A stretch of DNA of 18,959 bases from Anaerolineae bacterium (GTDB lineage Bacteria; Chloroflexota; Anaerolineae; Promineifilales; Promineifilaceae): positions 1 through 18,959 of the forward strand of contig JANQGC010000120.1 of NCBI GenBank assembly GCA_028277515.1. Reading direction: 5' to 3'. The position numbers were made by a program, and so were the translations under genes. Below are positions 7,163-13,185 of this stretch, in pieces; position 1 is the stretch's first letter, and every line of letters starts with the position of its first letter. The notes below the pieces were generated by a model. That model was not told where the DNA came from and searched no databases. It saw nothing but the letters and a program-made list of their open reading frames with translations.

Positions 7163-7239
7163 GTCATCCTTTTTTGGCAAAAAAAATGAGGTGGTACATA
7201 GACGGGCGTCTGATGTAACCACCTCTGGGGGGGAGCCAT
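7159..7239 (-). CDS. Possible 26-residue leader peptide of the esterase gene
   Basis: An ATG at 7239 opens a 26-codon frame (begins MAPPQRWLHQ, ends FFCQKRMT). It runs through the hairpin and the U-tract and stops at TGA 7161-7159, overlapping the esterase ATG as ATGA. Its ATG coincides with the transcription start predicted from the promoter at 7244-7272. It has no run of one amino acid codon, so a classic amino-acid attenuator is not evident. This may be chance. Confidence 0.25.
   Translation of the reverse strand: MAPPQRWLHQTPVYVPPHFFCQKRMT
7179..7225 (-). terminator. Leader attenuator/terminator before the esterase gene
   Basis: On the minus strand, arms GAGGTGGT / ACCACCTC (7218-7225 and 7188-7195) plus an inner ACATC.AGACG / CGTCT.ATGT extension form a long stem with small bulges. 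One A and then eight consecutive U follow (7186-7179). This is a textbook intrinsic terminator in position, but it lies between promoter and start codon of the esterase, so it should prematurely stop transcription unless relieved. Confidence 0.7.
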
Positions 7240-7243
7240 AAAA

Positions 7244-7272
7244 AGTATAGCACTATGCCTGATTGTTGTCAA
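7244..7272 (-). promoter_or_regulatory. Sigma-70 type promoter of the esterase gene
   Basis: Minus-strand TTGACA (7272-7267), a spacer of exactly 17 bases, then TATACT (7249-7244). This is the best promoter match in the window. The predicted start is near 7237, about 75 bases before the esterase ATG and just before the terminator-like hairpin. Confidence 0.75.
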
Positions 7273-7303
7273 CAAAATGATAAAAATTAATATTTTTCCG
7301 TAA

Positions 7304-7574
7304 CACAAATTGCCTAATTTGTGCCGAGGATCAATTTAGGCATTACTCAGAGAGCACGCAGATTGCTCTACATCATCTCTTGTAAAAGTCATCCTATTCC
7401 TTATAATTAGAATAAAGGCAGGCACCCAATTCTGGAAAACCCGGTTCTCCTTTACGCTCATTCCCAACCCCAGGCGGCTTCCCAGGGACAGGATTTTAAA
7501 TAAAGAACCTTAAGGGTGCCCTAAAAAATTGATAAGTCCGACACGATTTATTAATGCCAACTTGAGGTAAAAAC
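7304..7574. other. Intergenic region before phoU with candidate structured segments
   Basis: No gene seen. It contains a perfect hairpin CACAAATT-GCCT-AATTTGTG at 7304-7323. It also holds a nested long-range pairing possibility: GGCACCC (7421-7427) with GGGTGCC (7514-7520), and inside it GGTTCT (7443-7448) with AGAACC (7504-7509). This frames about 100 bases, including CTTCCCAGGGACAGG, that could be a structured RNA or a dispersed repeat. It matches no riboswitch class I recognise. Confidence 0.3.
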
Positions 7575-8261
7575 ATGACTTTTCCCACCAGAACACTCCT
7601 CGATCAAAAATTAGCCATGCTTGATGAAAACATCCTGCTCATGAGCAGCCTGGTTGATACAGCCATTGGCAAAGCAATGGAAGCATTATCCGAGCGGGAT
7701 ATGAACAAAGCGGTTTTGGTTGTCGATGGCGACCAGGAGATTAATGAACTGCGCTATACTGTGGAAGATGAAGCATTATTAATTTTGGCCACCCAGGCGC
7801 CGGCGGCAAAAGATTTACGGAAGGTAATCGCCGCTATTCATATTGCAGTGGAGTTAGAAAGGATTGGCGATCACGCAGCAGGCATTGCCAACCTTGTGAA
7901 ACGATTAGAGGTAGAGGAGGATATCGACTCTCTACACAAACTGCCCAAGATGGCCAACCGTGCGCGAAAGATGCTGCACAAAGTCACGGATGCTTATGTG
8001 AACCAGGATAATCATACTGCAACGTCTGTCATCGCCAAAGATGAAAAGCTAGACCGCCATTATCGCCGCCTTTTCCGCGAAACATTGGCTGAAATGCAGG
8101 ATGAGGCTTATGTGCGCCGGGCAACTTTTCTGCTTTGGATCGGACATGACCTGGAACGGATTGGCGACCGTGTCACCAATATCGCCGAGCGAATCATTTT
8201 CATGACCACCGGGGTCCACATTGAAGTGATGTCGGACATTGACCTGGATGAATTAGGGTAA
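7575..8261 (+). CDS. phoU: PhoU phosphate-signalling regulator
   Basis: 228-residue cytoplasmic protein made of two three-helix bundles, which links the Pst phosphate transporter to the PhoR/PhoB two-component system and keeps the Pho regulon off when phosphate is ample. Each half carries the metal-binding helix motif: ELERIGDHAAGIA at 93-105 and DLERIGDRVTNIAE at 192-205. The N-terminus (FPTRTLLDQKLAMLDENILLMSSLV) and the length match the family. The start at 7575 has GAGG eight bases upstream. No pst or phoR/phoB gene is in the window, so it is separated from its usual operon here. The stretch upstream may hold a structured leader. Confidence 0.95.
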   Translation: MTFPTRTLLDQKLAMLDENILLMSSLVDTAIGKAMEALSERDMNKAVLVVDGDQEINELRYTVEDEALLILATQAPAAKDLRKVIAAIHIAVELERIGDHAAGIANLVKRLEVEEDIDSLHKLPKMANRARKMLHKVTDAYVNQDNHTATSVIAKDEKLDRHYRRLFRETLAEMQDEAYVRRATFLLWIGHDLERIGDRVTNIAERIIFMTTGVHIEVMSDIDLDELG

Positions 8262-8430
8262 TTCTTGGCCTTCCAATATAGATCCTTGACCATTATGTGA
8301 TACGTTTCGGCCGCACTTATTACTCGCCGGCGATGGCTCATTAAGACGGCGACCTCATGAACACCCCCTGCCAGTTTAATATGCATCGTATCATCAATCA
8401 TTGCCTATTCCTTGTTTCATTTGAGTCATT

Positions 8431-8505
8431 ATGTAACGCGATAAGCGTGCCCTTTGGGTATTGGCCAAATCGCACCTGCCGATTTACCAAATCGGCCTAC
8501 ATTAA
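8431..8505 (+). repeat. 74-bp double-hairpin element, copy A
   Basis: Begins ATGTAACGCGATAAGCG and ends CGGCCTACATTAA. It contains GCGAT...ATCGC arms around GTGCCCTTTGGGTATTGGC, then a perfect GCCGATTT-ACC-AAATCGGC hairpin. Near-identical copies in the same orientation lie at 11147-11220 and 13010-13083. This copy has one extra base (GGCC for GGC) and lies between the convergent phoU and beta-propeller genes. Confidence 0.8.
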
Positions 8506-8522
8506 TAAACTTTTTTATTAAT
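8501..8522. terminator. AT-rich hairpin between convergent genes
   Basis: Perfect arms ATTAATAAA (8501-8509) and TTTATTAAT (8514-8522) with loop CTTT, 14 bases beyond the stop of the minus-strand beta-propeller gene and adjoining repeat copy A. The stem is AT-only, so it is a weak candidate terminator. Upstream, 8262-8430 holds no supported gene. Confidence 0.35.
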
Positions 8523-8535
8523 TTGAAACACACCC

Positions 8536-9636
8536 TTAAGCAAATCGCACGGAATAAATGGGCGGTAAATAATGGCTGATCACCTGCCACTGGTCGCCAC
8601 GATTATTAGAGAGGAATAGATTTCCTGTGGTGGTTCCAAACACCAACCGCTCGCCATCAATATCCAATGCGTGGCGGAAGGTAATGTCGAAACAGTTCTC
8701 CTGTGGCAGCCCGTCGCGCAGTTCCGTCCAGGTCTGGCCGCCATCTTCCGTGCGGCCGACGCAGAGCGCACCATCGACAGCAATGCGAACATCATCGCTC
8801 ACACCGGGAACCACCCAGGCCGTCTGGTCATCATGCTCATCGACGGCAATGGGGAAGCCAAATCCAACGGGTCCATCTTTCTGAGAGATGTCGGTCCAGT
8901 TTTTACCCCCATCAACACTGCGAAAAACGCCGCAGTGATTCTGCTGCCAAAGCACATCCGGATTTGAGGGGCTGCATACGAGGAAATGGGGATCATGGCC
9001 GTGTTCGGCGTACGGATCGGGCAAAAAATCGGCGCGCAATCCTTTGTTCCGGCCGGTCCAGGTCTCTCCCCCATCCGTCGATTCGTAAACCCCACCGACA
9101 CTGATTCCGGCGAAGAGATGGCTGCTGTCGTGCGGATCAACCACCAGAGCACAGGTCCCGGCCTGGTCGCGTCCGCCGCCAAACCAGTTCTCTTTTCGCG
9201 CCGGATGGTTCCACAACCCTTCGATGAGAGAAAATGTCTCCCCTCCATCATCGCTGCGGAACAAACCGCCCGGTTCTGTTCCTATATACAGTCGTTCCGG
9301 CTGGTCGTCGCCACCAGGAACAATCATCCACATGTATGTCACCTTGGCTGGTGTTTCCGCAAAATCATTCCAGACGTCGAAAGCAACGGCCGATTCCGGA
9401 TAGGTTGGCGCAGGAACTTCATCTAAATTATCACCACCATCTTGAGAACGGTACAGCTTCGTGCCCCAATGTCCATGATCGGCGCAAACCCACATTGTTC
9501 CCGTGCGCGGGTCCTCCATAGCGTAAGAGATGGGAATCCCCGGATAAGCCGCATGGGTCACCTTCCAGGATGAGCCATTCTCCTGCAGAATGATCAAGCC
9601 CTTGCGTGTTCCTAAAATTAATCGATCCTTACTCAT
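8536..9636 (-). CDS. BNR/Asp-box beta-propeller protein (sialidase/sortilin-like fold)
   Basis: 366-residue protein with six Asp-box repeats at the expected spacing: SQDGGDNL (64-71), SDDGGETF (128-135), STDGGETW (186-193), SVDGGKNW (240-247), TEDGGQTW (296-303) and a degenerate SNNRGDQW (343-350). This indicates a six-bladed propeller as in sialidases and related proteins. It has no signal peptide (MSKDRLILGTRKGL), so it is predicted to be cytoplasmic, unlike secreted sialidases. The catalytic Arg triad of sialidases cannot be assigned by eye, so enzyme activity is not claimed. The ATG at 9636 has GGAGG six bases upstream. The gene lies just downstream of a MoaD/ThiS-like gene on the same strand, separated by an intrinsic terminator whose T-run ends 15 bases before this start. 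Confidence 0.82.
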   Translation of the reverse strand: MSKDRLILGTRKGLIILQENGSSWKVTHAAYPGIPISYAMEDPRTGTMWVCADHGHWGTKLYRSQDGGDNLDEVPAPTYPESAVAFDVWNDFAETPAKVTYMWMIVPGGDDQPERLYIGTEPGGLFRSDDGGETFSLIEGLWNHPARKENWFGGGRDQAGTCALVVDPHDSSHLFAGISVGGVYESTDGGETWTGRNKGLRADFLPDPYAEHGHDPHFLVCSPSNPDVLWQQNHCGVFRSVDGGKNWTDISQKDGPVGFGFPIAVDEHDDQTAWVVPGVSDDVRIAVDGALCVGRTEDGGQTWTELRDGLPQENCFDITFRHALDIDGERLVFGTTTGNLFLSNNRGDQWQVISHYLPPIYSVRFA

Positions 9637-9650
9637 TATGACCTCCAAAT

Positions 9651-9692
9651 AATAAAAAAACCTCAAAGGATTTGATTTCGACCTTTGAGGTT
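9651..9692 (-). terminator. Intrinsic terminator between the moaD-like and propeller genes
   Basis: Minus-strand arms AACCTCAAAGG / CCTTTGAGGTT (11 bp, perfect; 9682-9692 and 9659-9669) with a 12-base loop are followed by TTTTTTTATTATT. It begins six bases after the MoaD-like stop and ends 15 bases before the propeller ATG, so it should lower downstream expression relative to the MoaD-like protein. Confidence 0.8.
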
Positions 9693-9697
9693 AAAAA

Positions 9698-9970
9698 TCA
9701 ACCGCCGGATAGCGCCTGAAAAATATACAAATCATCCCCCTCGGATACAGCATCGCTTAACGATTGGCGATCGTGAATCATATCCTGGTTGAGGAAAATA
9801 TTGACATGCCGCCGCAAAGCGCCACGCTCGTCGACGATATAAGCGGCAAGCCCTGGATATTTACGGTCTAGCTCAGTCACAATTTCAGCTACTGAACCAC
9901 CGTCAACCTGAACATTTTCCAGGCCGGGAAAGAAGCGAACCAAATGCCGGGTAAAGCGCACGTTTGCCAT
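9698..9970 (-). CDS. MoaD/ThiS-family ubiquitin-like sulfur carrier
   Basis: 90-residue beta-grasp protein ending in the diagnostic Gly-Gly (FQALSGG), the tail that is adenylated and thiocarboxylated in MoaD, ThiS and related carriers. Visible family features are the MANVRFTRHLVRFFPGLENVQV strand pair, a helix VAEIVTELDRKYPGLAAYI, HVNIFLNQDMI, and the pre-tail GDDLYIFQALSGG. The start has GAGGAAGGA a few bases upstream. No moa, thi or E1-like gene is present, and the neighbour on the same strand is a beta-propeller protein, an association I recall from other Chloroflexota and Actinobacteria. Its role (cofactor synthesis, sulfur donation or protein conjugation) is open. Confidence 0.85.
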   Translation of the reverse strand: MANVRFTRHLVRFFPGLENVQVDGGSVAEIVTELDRKYPGLAAYIVDERGALRRHVNIFLNQDMIHDRQSLSDAVSEGDDLYIFQALSGG

Positions 9971-10032
9971 AAGTCCTTCCTCAAATGTTAGAAAGAAATT
10001 GATTTAAGTATCAGAAAAATGCTTGGAAAGGG

Positions 10033-10061
10033 ATGATAGCACAAATGTTCCAATCGTACAA
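10033..10061 (-). promoter_or_regulatory. Promoter of the moaD-like gene
   Basis: Minus-strand TTGTAC (10061-10056), a 17-base spacer, then TATCAT (10038-10033), five of six matches to the -10 consensus. The predicted 5' leader is about 55 bases, ending at the GAGGAAGGA ribosome site. Confidence 0.5.
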
Positions 10062-10089
10062 AATATAAATTGTAGTTTCGGCGGAGTAA

Positions 10090-10119
10090 GTGACAGTCAT
10101 TTTTTCAAATGACTGTCAC
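10090..10119. repeat. GTGACAGTCA hairpin element, copy 2
   Basis: Perfect 13-bp arms GTGACAGTCATTT (10090-10102) and AAATGACTGTCAC (10107-10119), loop TTTC, five bases beyond the stop of the minus-strand lipoprotein gene. The arm core is identical to the hairpin at 6250-6282. A role as 3' end structure is possible but there is no U-tract. Confidence 0.6.
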
Positions 10120-10124
10120 GAAGA

Positions 10125-10871
10125 TTAGCGGATCTTTACTGGAACTTCATTCGATAGAGAGTGATAGGTTCCGTTTCTGGTCGTGCAAGATTCATAACTA
10201 TCAAAGCAAATGACCAGGCGTAAGGTGTAGTCGCCTGATTCGGGCAGCTTGATATTGTCGCGCCATTCCTTACCACCGGGATCGATCACCGAATCAGCCC
10301 CTTTCCAACTCTGTTGATACCAATCTTTGCGGTCCGTACCGTCTTTCTTAGGCATCACCCCCAGGGAATAATAAGAGACATCCCCTCCGGTGGAATTGGC
10401 GACATTGAAGTTGAACCAGACCTGGTCATTGCGACCCGCTTCAGATGTTTCAACATTGAAAGATGAGGCGATCAGGCCATTGATGCCCACGGGTGGAGCA
10501 GTCGGTGGCGGTGGTTCGGTGGGTGGCACGGCCGTCGGCGGCACAGCGGTCGGGGGGACGGCTGTGGGCGGCACGGCCGTCGGTTCAGGCGTGTTGGTCG
10601 GCACGGGTGTATCCGTTGGCACAGGCGTATTCGTCGCCGGTACGGGCGTGTTAGTCATCACGTCCACATTTGGCGGAGGCAGTACCACCGGCATTTCGGA
10701 TGGAGAATCCTCTGGTGGCAACTGCGCCACTTCGGCCGTGGTCGGTGAGGGTAAGGGGTCCGCAGATTCTTCCTCCCCCGGTTCCCCGCCACAGGCCGCC
10801 AATGCAGCGCCCAAAATCAACAGCAGCAGGATCGTTGCTGCTGGTTTTCTTCCATTAGATAACTTATTCAT
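10125..10871 (-). CDS. Lipoprotein with Thr/Pro-rich linker and beta-rich C-terminal domain
   Basis: 248-residue predicted surface lipoprotein of unknown function. A signal peptide (MNKLSNGRKPAATILLLLIL) ends in lipobox LAAC with Cys27. Residues 28-72 are acidic/proline-rich. Residues 73-127 form a stalk of TNTPVP-type units followed by four VPPTA units, encoded by 15-bp tandem repeats. The C-terminal about 120 residues (from GINGLIASSFNVETSEAG) look like an immunoglobulin-like beta-sandwich (VWFNFNVAN, GVMPKKDGT, YTLRLVICFDSYESC with two Cys). Such TP-rich stalks are a frequent feature of Anaerolineae surface proteins. The ATG at 10871 precedes a proper signal peptide and has AGGA upstream; a longer reading to 10934 is rejected. 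Its promoter region contains a 12-bp inverted repeat. Confidence 0.8.
   Translation of the reverse strand: MNKLSNGRKPAATILLLLILGAALAACGGEPGEEESADPLPSPTTAEVAQLPPEDSPSEMPVVLPPPNVDVMTNTPVPATNTPVPTDTPVPTNTPEPTAVPPTAVPPTAVPPTAVPPTEPPPPTAPPVGINGLIASSFNVETSEAGRNDQVWFNFNVANSTGGDVSYYSLGVMPKKDGTDRKDWYQQSWKGADSVIDPGGKEWRDNIKLPESGDYTLRLVICFDSYESCTTRNGTYHSLSNEVPVKIR
10522..10581 (-). repeat. 15-bp tandem repeat coding for four VPPTA units
   Basis: Four consecutive 15-base units (plus-strand forms GGTGGCACGGCCGTC, GGCGGCACAGCGGTC, GGGGGGACGGCTGTG, GGCGGCACGGCCGTC). Synonymous differences between units show they are not a very recent slippage product. Two units contain ACGGCCGT. Confidence 0.75.
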
Positions 10872-10902
10872 AAAGTCATTTCCTATTGTGTTACCTAAAA
10901 AT

Positions 10903-10956
10903 TTGACAACTTTTATTAAATCGTTTTCGCCCACATATCAAGGGAAAAGTTGTCAA
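10903..10956 (-). promoter_or_regulatory. Lipoprotein promoter flanked by an inverted repeat
   Basis: Minus-strand TTGATA (10941-10936), a 17-base spacer, then TAATAA (10918-10913) form a plausible promoter. Perfect 12-bp arms TTGACAACTTTT (10903-10914) and AAAAGTTGTCAA (10945-10956) flank it, overlapping the -10/start side and lying just upstream of the -35. This fits an operator pair, though the arms also contain promoter-like TTGACA. Confidence 0.4.
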
Positions 10957-11146
10957 TTTTCTGTGCTTATAATTTTTGTAACCGTGTATTTCCTCTCAAT
11001 TAGTGCAAATTGCCATTATAACGCCCGCCCATCCCCCGGCAACCGGAGGACGCATTTTATAAACAGTTGCTTATTGAAAGGGGATCGACTACTACGCAAA
11101 GCAATTTGCCGAAATTGCCCTGTCCGCTAAACCCTGGTCAGGTCAT

Positions 11147-11246
11147 ATGTAGCGCGATCAGCGTGCCCTTTGGGTATTGGCAAATCGCGCCTGCCGATTT
11201 GGTAAATCGGCCAACATTAAAGTTCCTTTGGCAATTTGTGCTACAT
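11147..11246 (+). repeat. 74-bp double-hairpin element, copy B, with inverted ends
   Basis: The shared core is 11147-11220 (ATGTAGCGCGATCAGCG ... CGGCCAACATTAA), with the GCCGATTT / AAATCGGC hairpin (loop GGT here). In this copy a further 26 bases end in GCTACAT, the exact reverse complement of the starting ATGTAGC, so the whole element may be 100 bp with 7-bp inverted ends. It lies in the divergent region between the lipoprotein and the zinc-ribbon gene. The rest of 10957-11393 shows nothing else clear. Confidence 0.75.
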
Positions 11247-11393
11247 AAAAATCTGGTACAATTATGATTAAGAATGACCTGGTTTGCAGAAAATTAACCT
11301 TTCAAATGAATCAATCGCCAGCTTTTCGAGACCACCTGATCCTGAACGATCCCTGTTCTCGTTATCTCTCCTCTTTTTTTGTCGAAACGTCAT

Positions 11394-11822
11394 ATGCCTT
11401 CTAACAACACGATTATCTGTCCTGAATGCGAGGCGCTGTTTAAGTTTACCGGCAAGCAGCGAACCGGCCAGAAATTTTCCTGCCGGCGCTGCCACACCAC
11501 CCTGATCATCACCGGTACGAAACCGCTGGAAGTGGATGTTGTTCGGGATAAATCGGCCGACTTGCGCTCCCCCGCCAAACAAAGCAGAAAAAAAGGATAT
11601 GCATTAGTCAAACGTCCAGAATCAAATCCAATCAGCGATGCGAGCCGGCACGCCGCCGATTCAACAACGGCCGTTTGTCCCGAATGTCAGGACCCCATCC
11701 AGCTCAAAGTCCCGCCCAGGCTGCGCCAGGTCATTGTCTGCGTCAATTGTGATGAAGTGCTACAAGTAGTCGCTCTAAAGCCGGTGCGGTTGGCGTTAGT
11801 CGATGAGATTGACTGGAGCTAA
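11394..11822 (+). CDS. Tandem LysW-like zinc-ribbon protein
   Basis: 142-residue protein with two zinc-ribbon units joined by a basic linker. Unit one has Cys9-x2-Cys12 and Cys30-x2-Cys33 (CPECEALFKF...CRRCHTTLIIT, then KPLEVDVV). Unit two has Cys95-x2-Cys98 and Cys116-x2-Cys119 (CPECQDPIQL...CVNCDEVLQVV, then KPVRLALVDEIDWS). The spacing, the hydrophobic LQVVALKPVRL strand and the terminal DWS strongly recall LysW, the amino-group carrier of lysine/ornithine synthesis, which ends in EDWGE with an acceptor Glu. Here the chain ends in Ser, so the carrier function is probably lost or different. No lysX/argX-type partner is in the window. The start at 11394 lacks a clear ribosome site. The stop overlaps the convergent neighbour by four bases. 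Confidence 0.7.
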   Translation: MPSNNTIICPECEALFKFTGKQRTGQKFSCRRCHTTLIITGTKPLEVDVVRDKSADLRSPAKQSRKKGYALVKRPESNPISDASRHAADSTTAVCPECQDPIQLKVPPRLRQVIVCVNCDEVLQVVALKPVRLALVDEIDWS

Positions 11823-12943
11823 TGAGATTTTGGATCAGTCGCTTGCCCCCTTTCCAGCCAAACACTCAGAACCAGCAGCAGCGCCATGGCTCCCATAAAA
11901 TAGTGGCCGCTGAAAAAGCGGGGCCACATGGCCGGAAAAAGGATGAAATGCAGCACGACCGATACGCCGCCAATCAAGGCGATCGTTAGCGGCCGTTTCA
12001 AACGCGTCCTCCACTCAGGCCTTAAACGCCCAAACAGCAAAGCAGCCAGGACCAACAGCGTCAAGAAGGTGAGGAATTCCTTCCGGTAAAGCACATCTAA
12101 AGCGCCCTGTATGAACGCCTGCCGGTAATGGGTGAAGGTCAGGGCAACGGCTGTTTGCGCCGGATAGGCCAGGTTTTCGACAAAGGTGCTGTAAAAAACG
12201 GCCGTATAGCCATAATGTCCATAATATGCATGAACGCCCCAATAAATCAAAAGGGAAAAAAGCGCCGCAATGATTGTCCCCACCCGCCACCGTTTATTGC
12301 TAACAAAAAGAAAGGCCAGGATCATCAGGTTAAAAACGAGCAGATTGCCACGCGCCAGCAAGGAGAGTGGTAAGAGTAACAGAATAAGCCAGGAATCTTC
12401 TATGAAGAAATAGAATGTGGCGGCGACGACCAGGAAAACCAGCGCATCCGGTGTGCTCAACCGCGACACTTCAAATACACCCAAACCAACCACAAACAGC
12501 GGTAAAATCAGGATAAACATAGGATCAAGTTGCTCCCGAACCGCCAGGTAGAAAACCAATAATCCCAGGAAAACGGCCGTCACCGAAATCAAATGTGTGG
12601 CCAAAAAGGGATCAATCCCAATTTTAGCCAGCATAAAAATCGGCAAAACATAGGCCGGCCTGACCTGATACCAGGCCATCACCTGGCGCAAAGACTCCGG
12701 ATCTTTGCTTACCGTCTGCATGTATGCTGAACGGACAAAATCGGGATACGCTTCCCCAACCGCCTCTCGCAGCCCCTCATAAACAAAAGCGTGCAGCGCT
12801 CCATCATTCGCGATCTCATAGCGCATCGCCGCAGCCACATACCCGATGACATCCCAGTTGTTAGAGGGCAGAATCAAAGCGACTGCGGCCATCGCCAGGC
12901 TAAAAAATATAAAATAAAGATCGAGGAGTCTTCTCCAGCTCAA
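11819..12943 (-). CDS. Polytopic membrane protein, possible GT-C-like
   Basis: 374 residues with about nine to ten hydrophobic segments. After the first helix comes a short extracytoplasmic motif PSNNWDVIGYVAAAMRYE (Asp31), followed by a soluble loop of about 60 residues. An acidic residue right after the first helix and a large first loop are features of GT-C glycosyltransferases, and the gene shares them with the protein at 2555-4177, but the sequence lacks a diagnostic family motif, so this is only a suggestion. SRLSTPDALVFLVV and LSLLARGNLLVFNLM are further recognisable blocks. The only start in the frame that keeps the first helix is TTG at 12943, preceded by GAGGCAGG; ATG at 12892 would cut the helix. 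Convergent with the zinc-ribbon gene, stops overlapping by four bases. Confidence 0.65.
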   Translation of the reverse strand: MSWRRLLDLYFIFFSLAMAAVALILPSNNWDVIGYVAAAMRYEIANDGALHAFVYEGLREAVGEAYPDFVRSAYMQTVSKDPESLRQVMAWYQVRPAYVLPIFMLAKIGIDPFLATHLISVTAVFLGLLVFYLAVREQLDPMFILILPLFVVGLGVFEVSRLSTPDALVFLVVAATFYFFIEDSWLILLLLPLSLLARGNLLVFNLMILAFLFVSNKRWRVGTIIAALFSLLIYWGVHAYYGHYGYTAVFYSTFVENLAYPAQTAVALTFTHYRQAFIQGALDVLYRKEFLTFLTLLVLAALLFGRLRPEWRTRLKRPLTIALIGGVSVVLHFILFPAMWPRFFSGHYFMGAMALLLVLSVWLERGQATDPKSH

Positions 12944-12985
12944 CGGCCTGCCTCATATCGGGTGGGTCGTAGCAATAACCGCAGT

Positions 12986-13003
12986 CGCGAAATCGCTTTC
13001 GCG
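12986..13003. other. Hairpin beside repeat copy C
   Basis: CGCGAAA-TCGC-TTTCGCG forms a 7-bp perfect stem, seven bases before repeat copy C and upstream of the membrane-protein gene. Possible regulatory palindrome or part of the same intergenic repeat family. There is no T-run. Confidence 0.35.
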
Positions 13004-13009
13004 CAGGTT

Positions 13010-13083
13010 ATGTAGCGCGATCAGCGTTCCCTTTGGATATTGGCAAATCGCGCCTGCCGATTTACCAAATCGGCCACCATTAA
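13010..13083 (+). repeat. 74-bp double-hairpin element, copy C
   Basis: Begins ATGTAGCGCGATCAGCG and ends CGGCCACCATTAA. It differs from copy B at only a few positions (CGTTCCC for CGTGCCC, GGATATT for GGGTATT, loop ACC for GGT). Located just after the 3' end of the HIT gene and before the divergently placed membrane-protein gene. Confidence 0.8.
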
Positions 13084-13089
13084 CCAACC

Positions 13090-13185
13090 TCACTCGCTCA
13101 AAAACTCCCTCATGCGCAGCGCGAAGACGTTCATTTCCTCTTCCAGCACGCTATCCTCATCGGAAACGCCTAACTGAGCATCACC
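13090..13185 (-). pseudogene. Out-of-frame C-terminal part of the HIT gene
   Basis: Reading the minus strand one base back from the CCCCGGG run (13190-13184) gives an open frame continuing GDAQLGVSDEDSVLEEEMN and VFALRMREFLSE to a TGA at 13092-13090. This looks like the amphipathic C-terminal helix usual in HIT proteins. A single missing G in the run would join it to the upstream frame. It is either a real frameshift or a sequencing or assembly error. Confidence 0.6.

Noticed and set aside
7163..7222. GTG start at 7222 for the esterase
   Set aside because: It would code through the terminator-like stem and U-tract and adds residues unlike the family. The ATG at 7162 has its own ribosome site.
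7421..7520. Possible cobalamin or TPP riboswitch on either strand upstream of phoU
   Set aside because: Fragments such as GGGAAGCCG on the minus strand recall B12 elements, but the conserved core boxes are missing and the strand points away from phoU.
8108..8401. 97-codon minus-strand ORF with an AAGGA-like site before its ATG
   Set aside because: It overlaps the 3' end of phoU antisense for about 150 bases, has no recognisable domain, and the non-overlapping part is only about 46 residues. A remnant is possible but not supported.
8627..9521. Long plus-strand ORFs antisense to the propeller gene
   Set aside because: They are shadows of a gene with clear Asp-box repeats, have compositionally odd peptides and no family features.
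8536..9636. Calling the propeller protein a sialidase
   Set aside because: Asp boxes show the fold only. No signal peptide and no assignable catalytic Arg/Tyr/Glu set, so enzyme activity is not claimed.
10390..11130. 246-codon plus-strand ORF opposite the lipoprotein gene
   Set aside because: Its Gly/Val-rich peptide is the antisense of the Thr/Pro linker repeats, and the minus strand has a signal peptide and lipobox.
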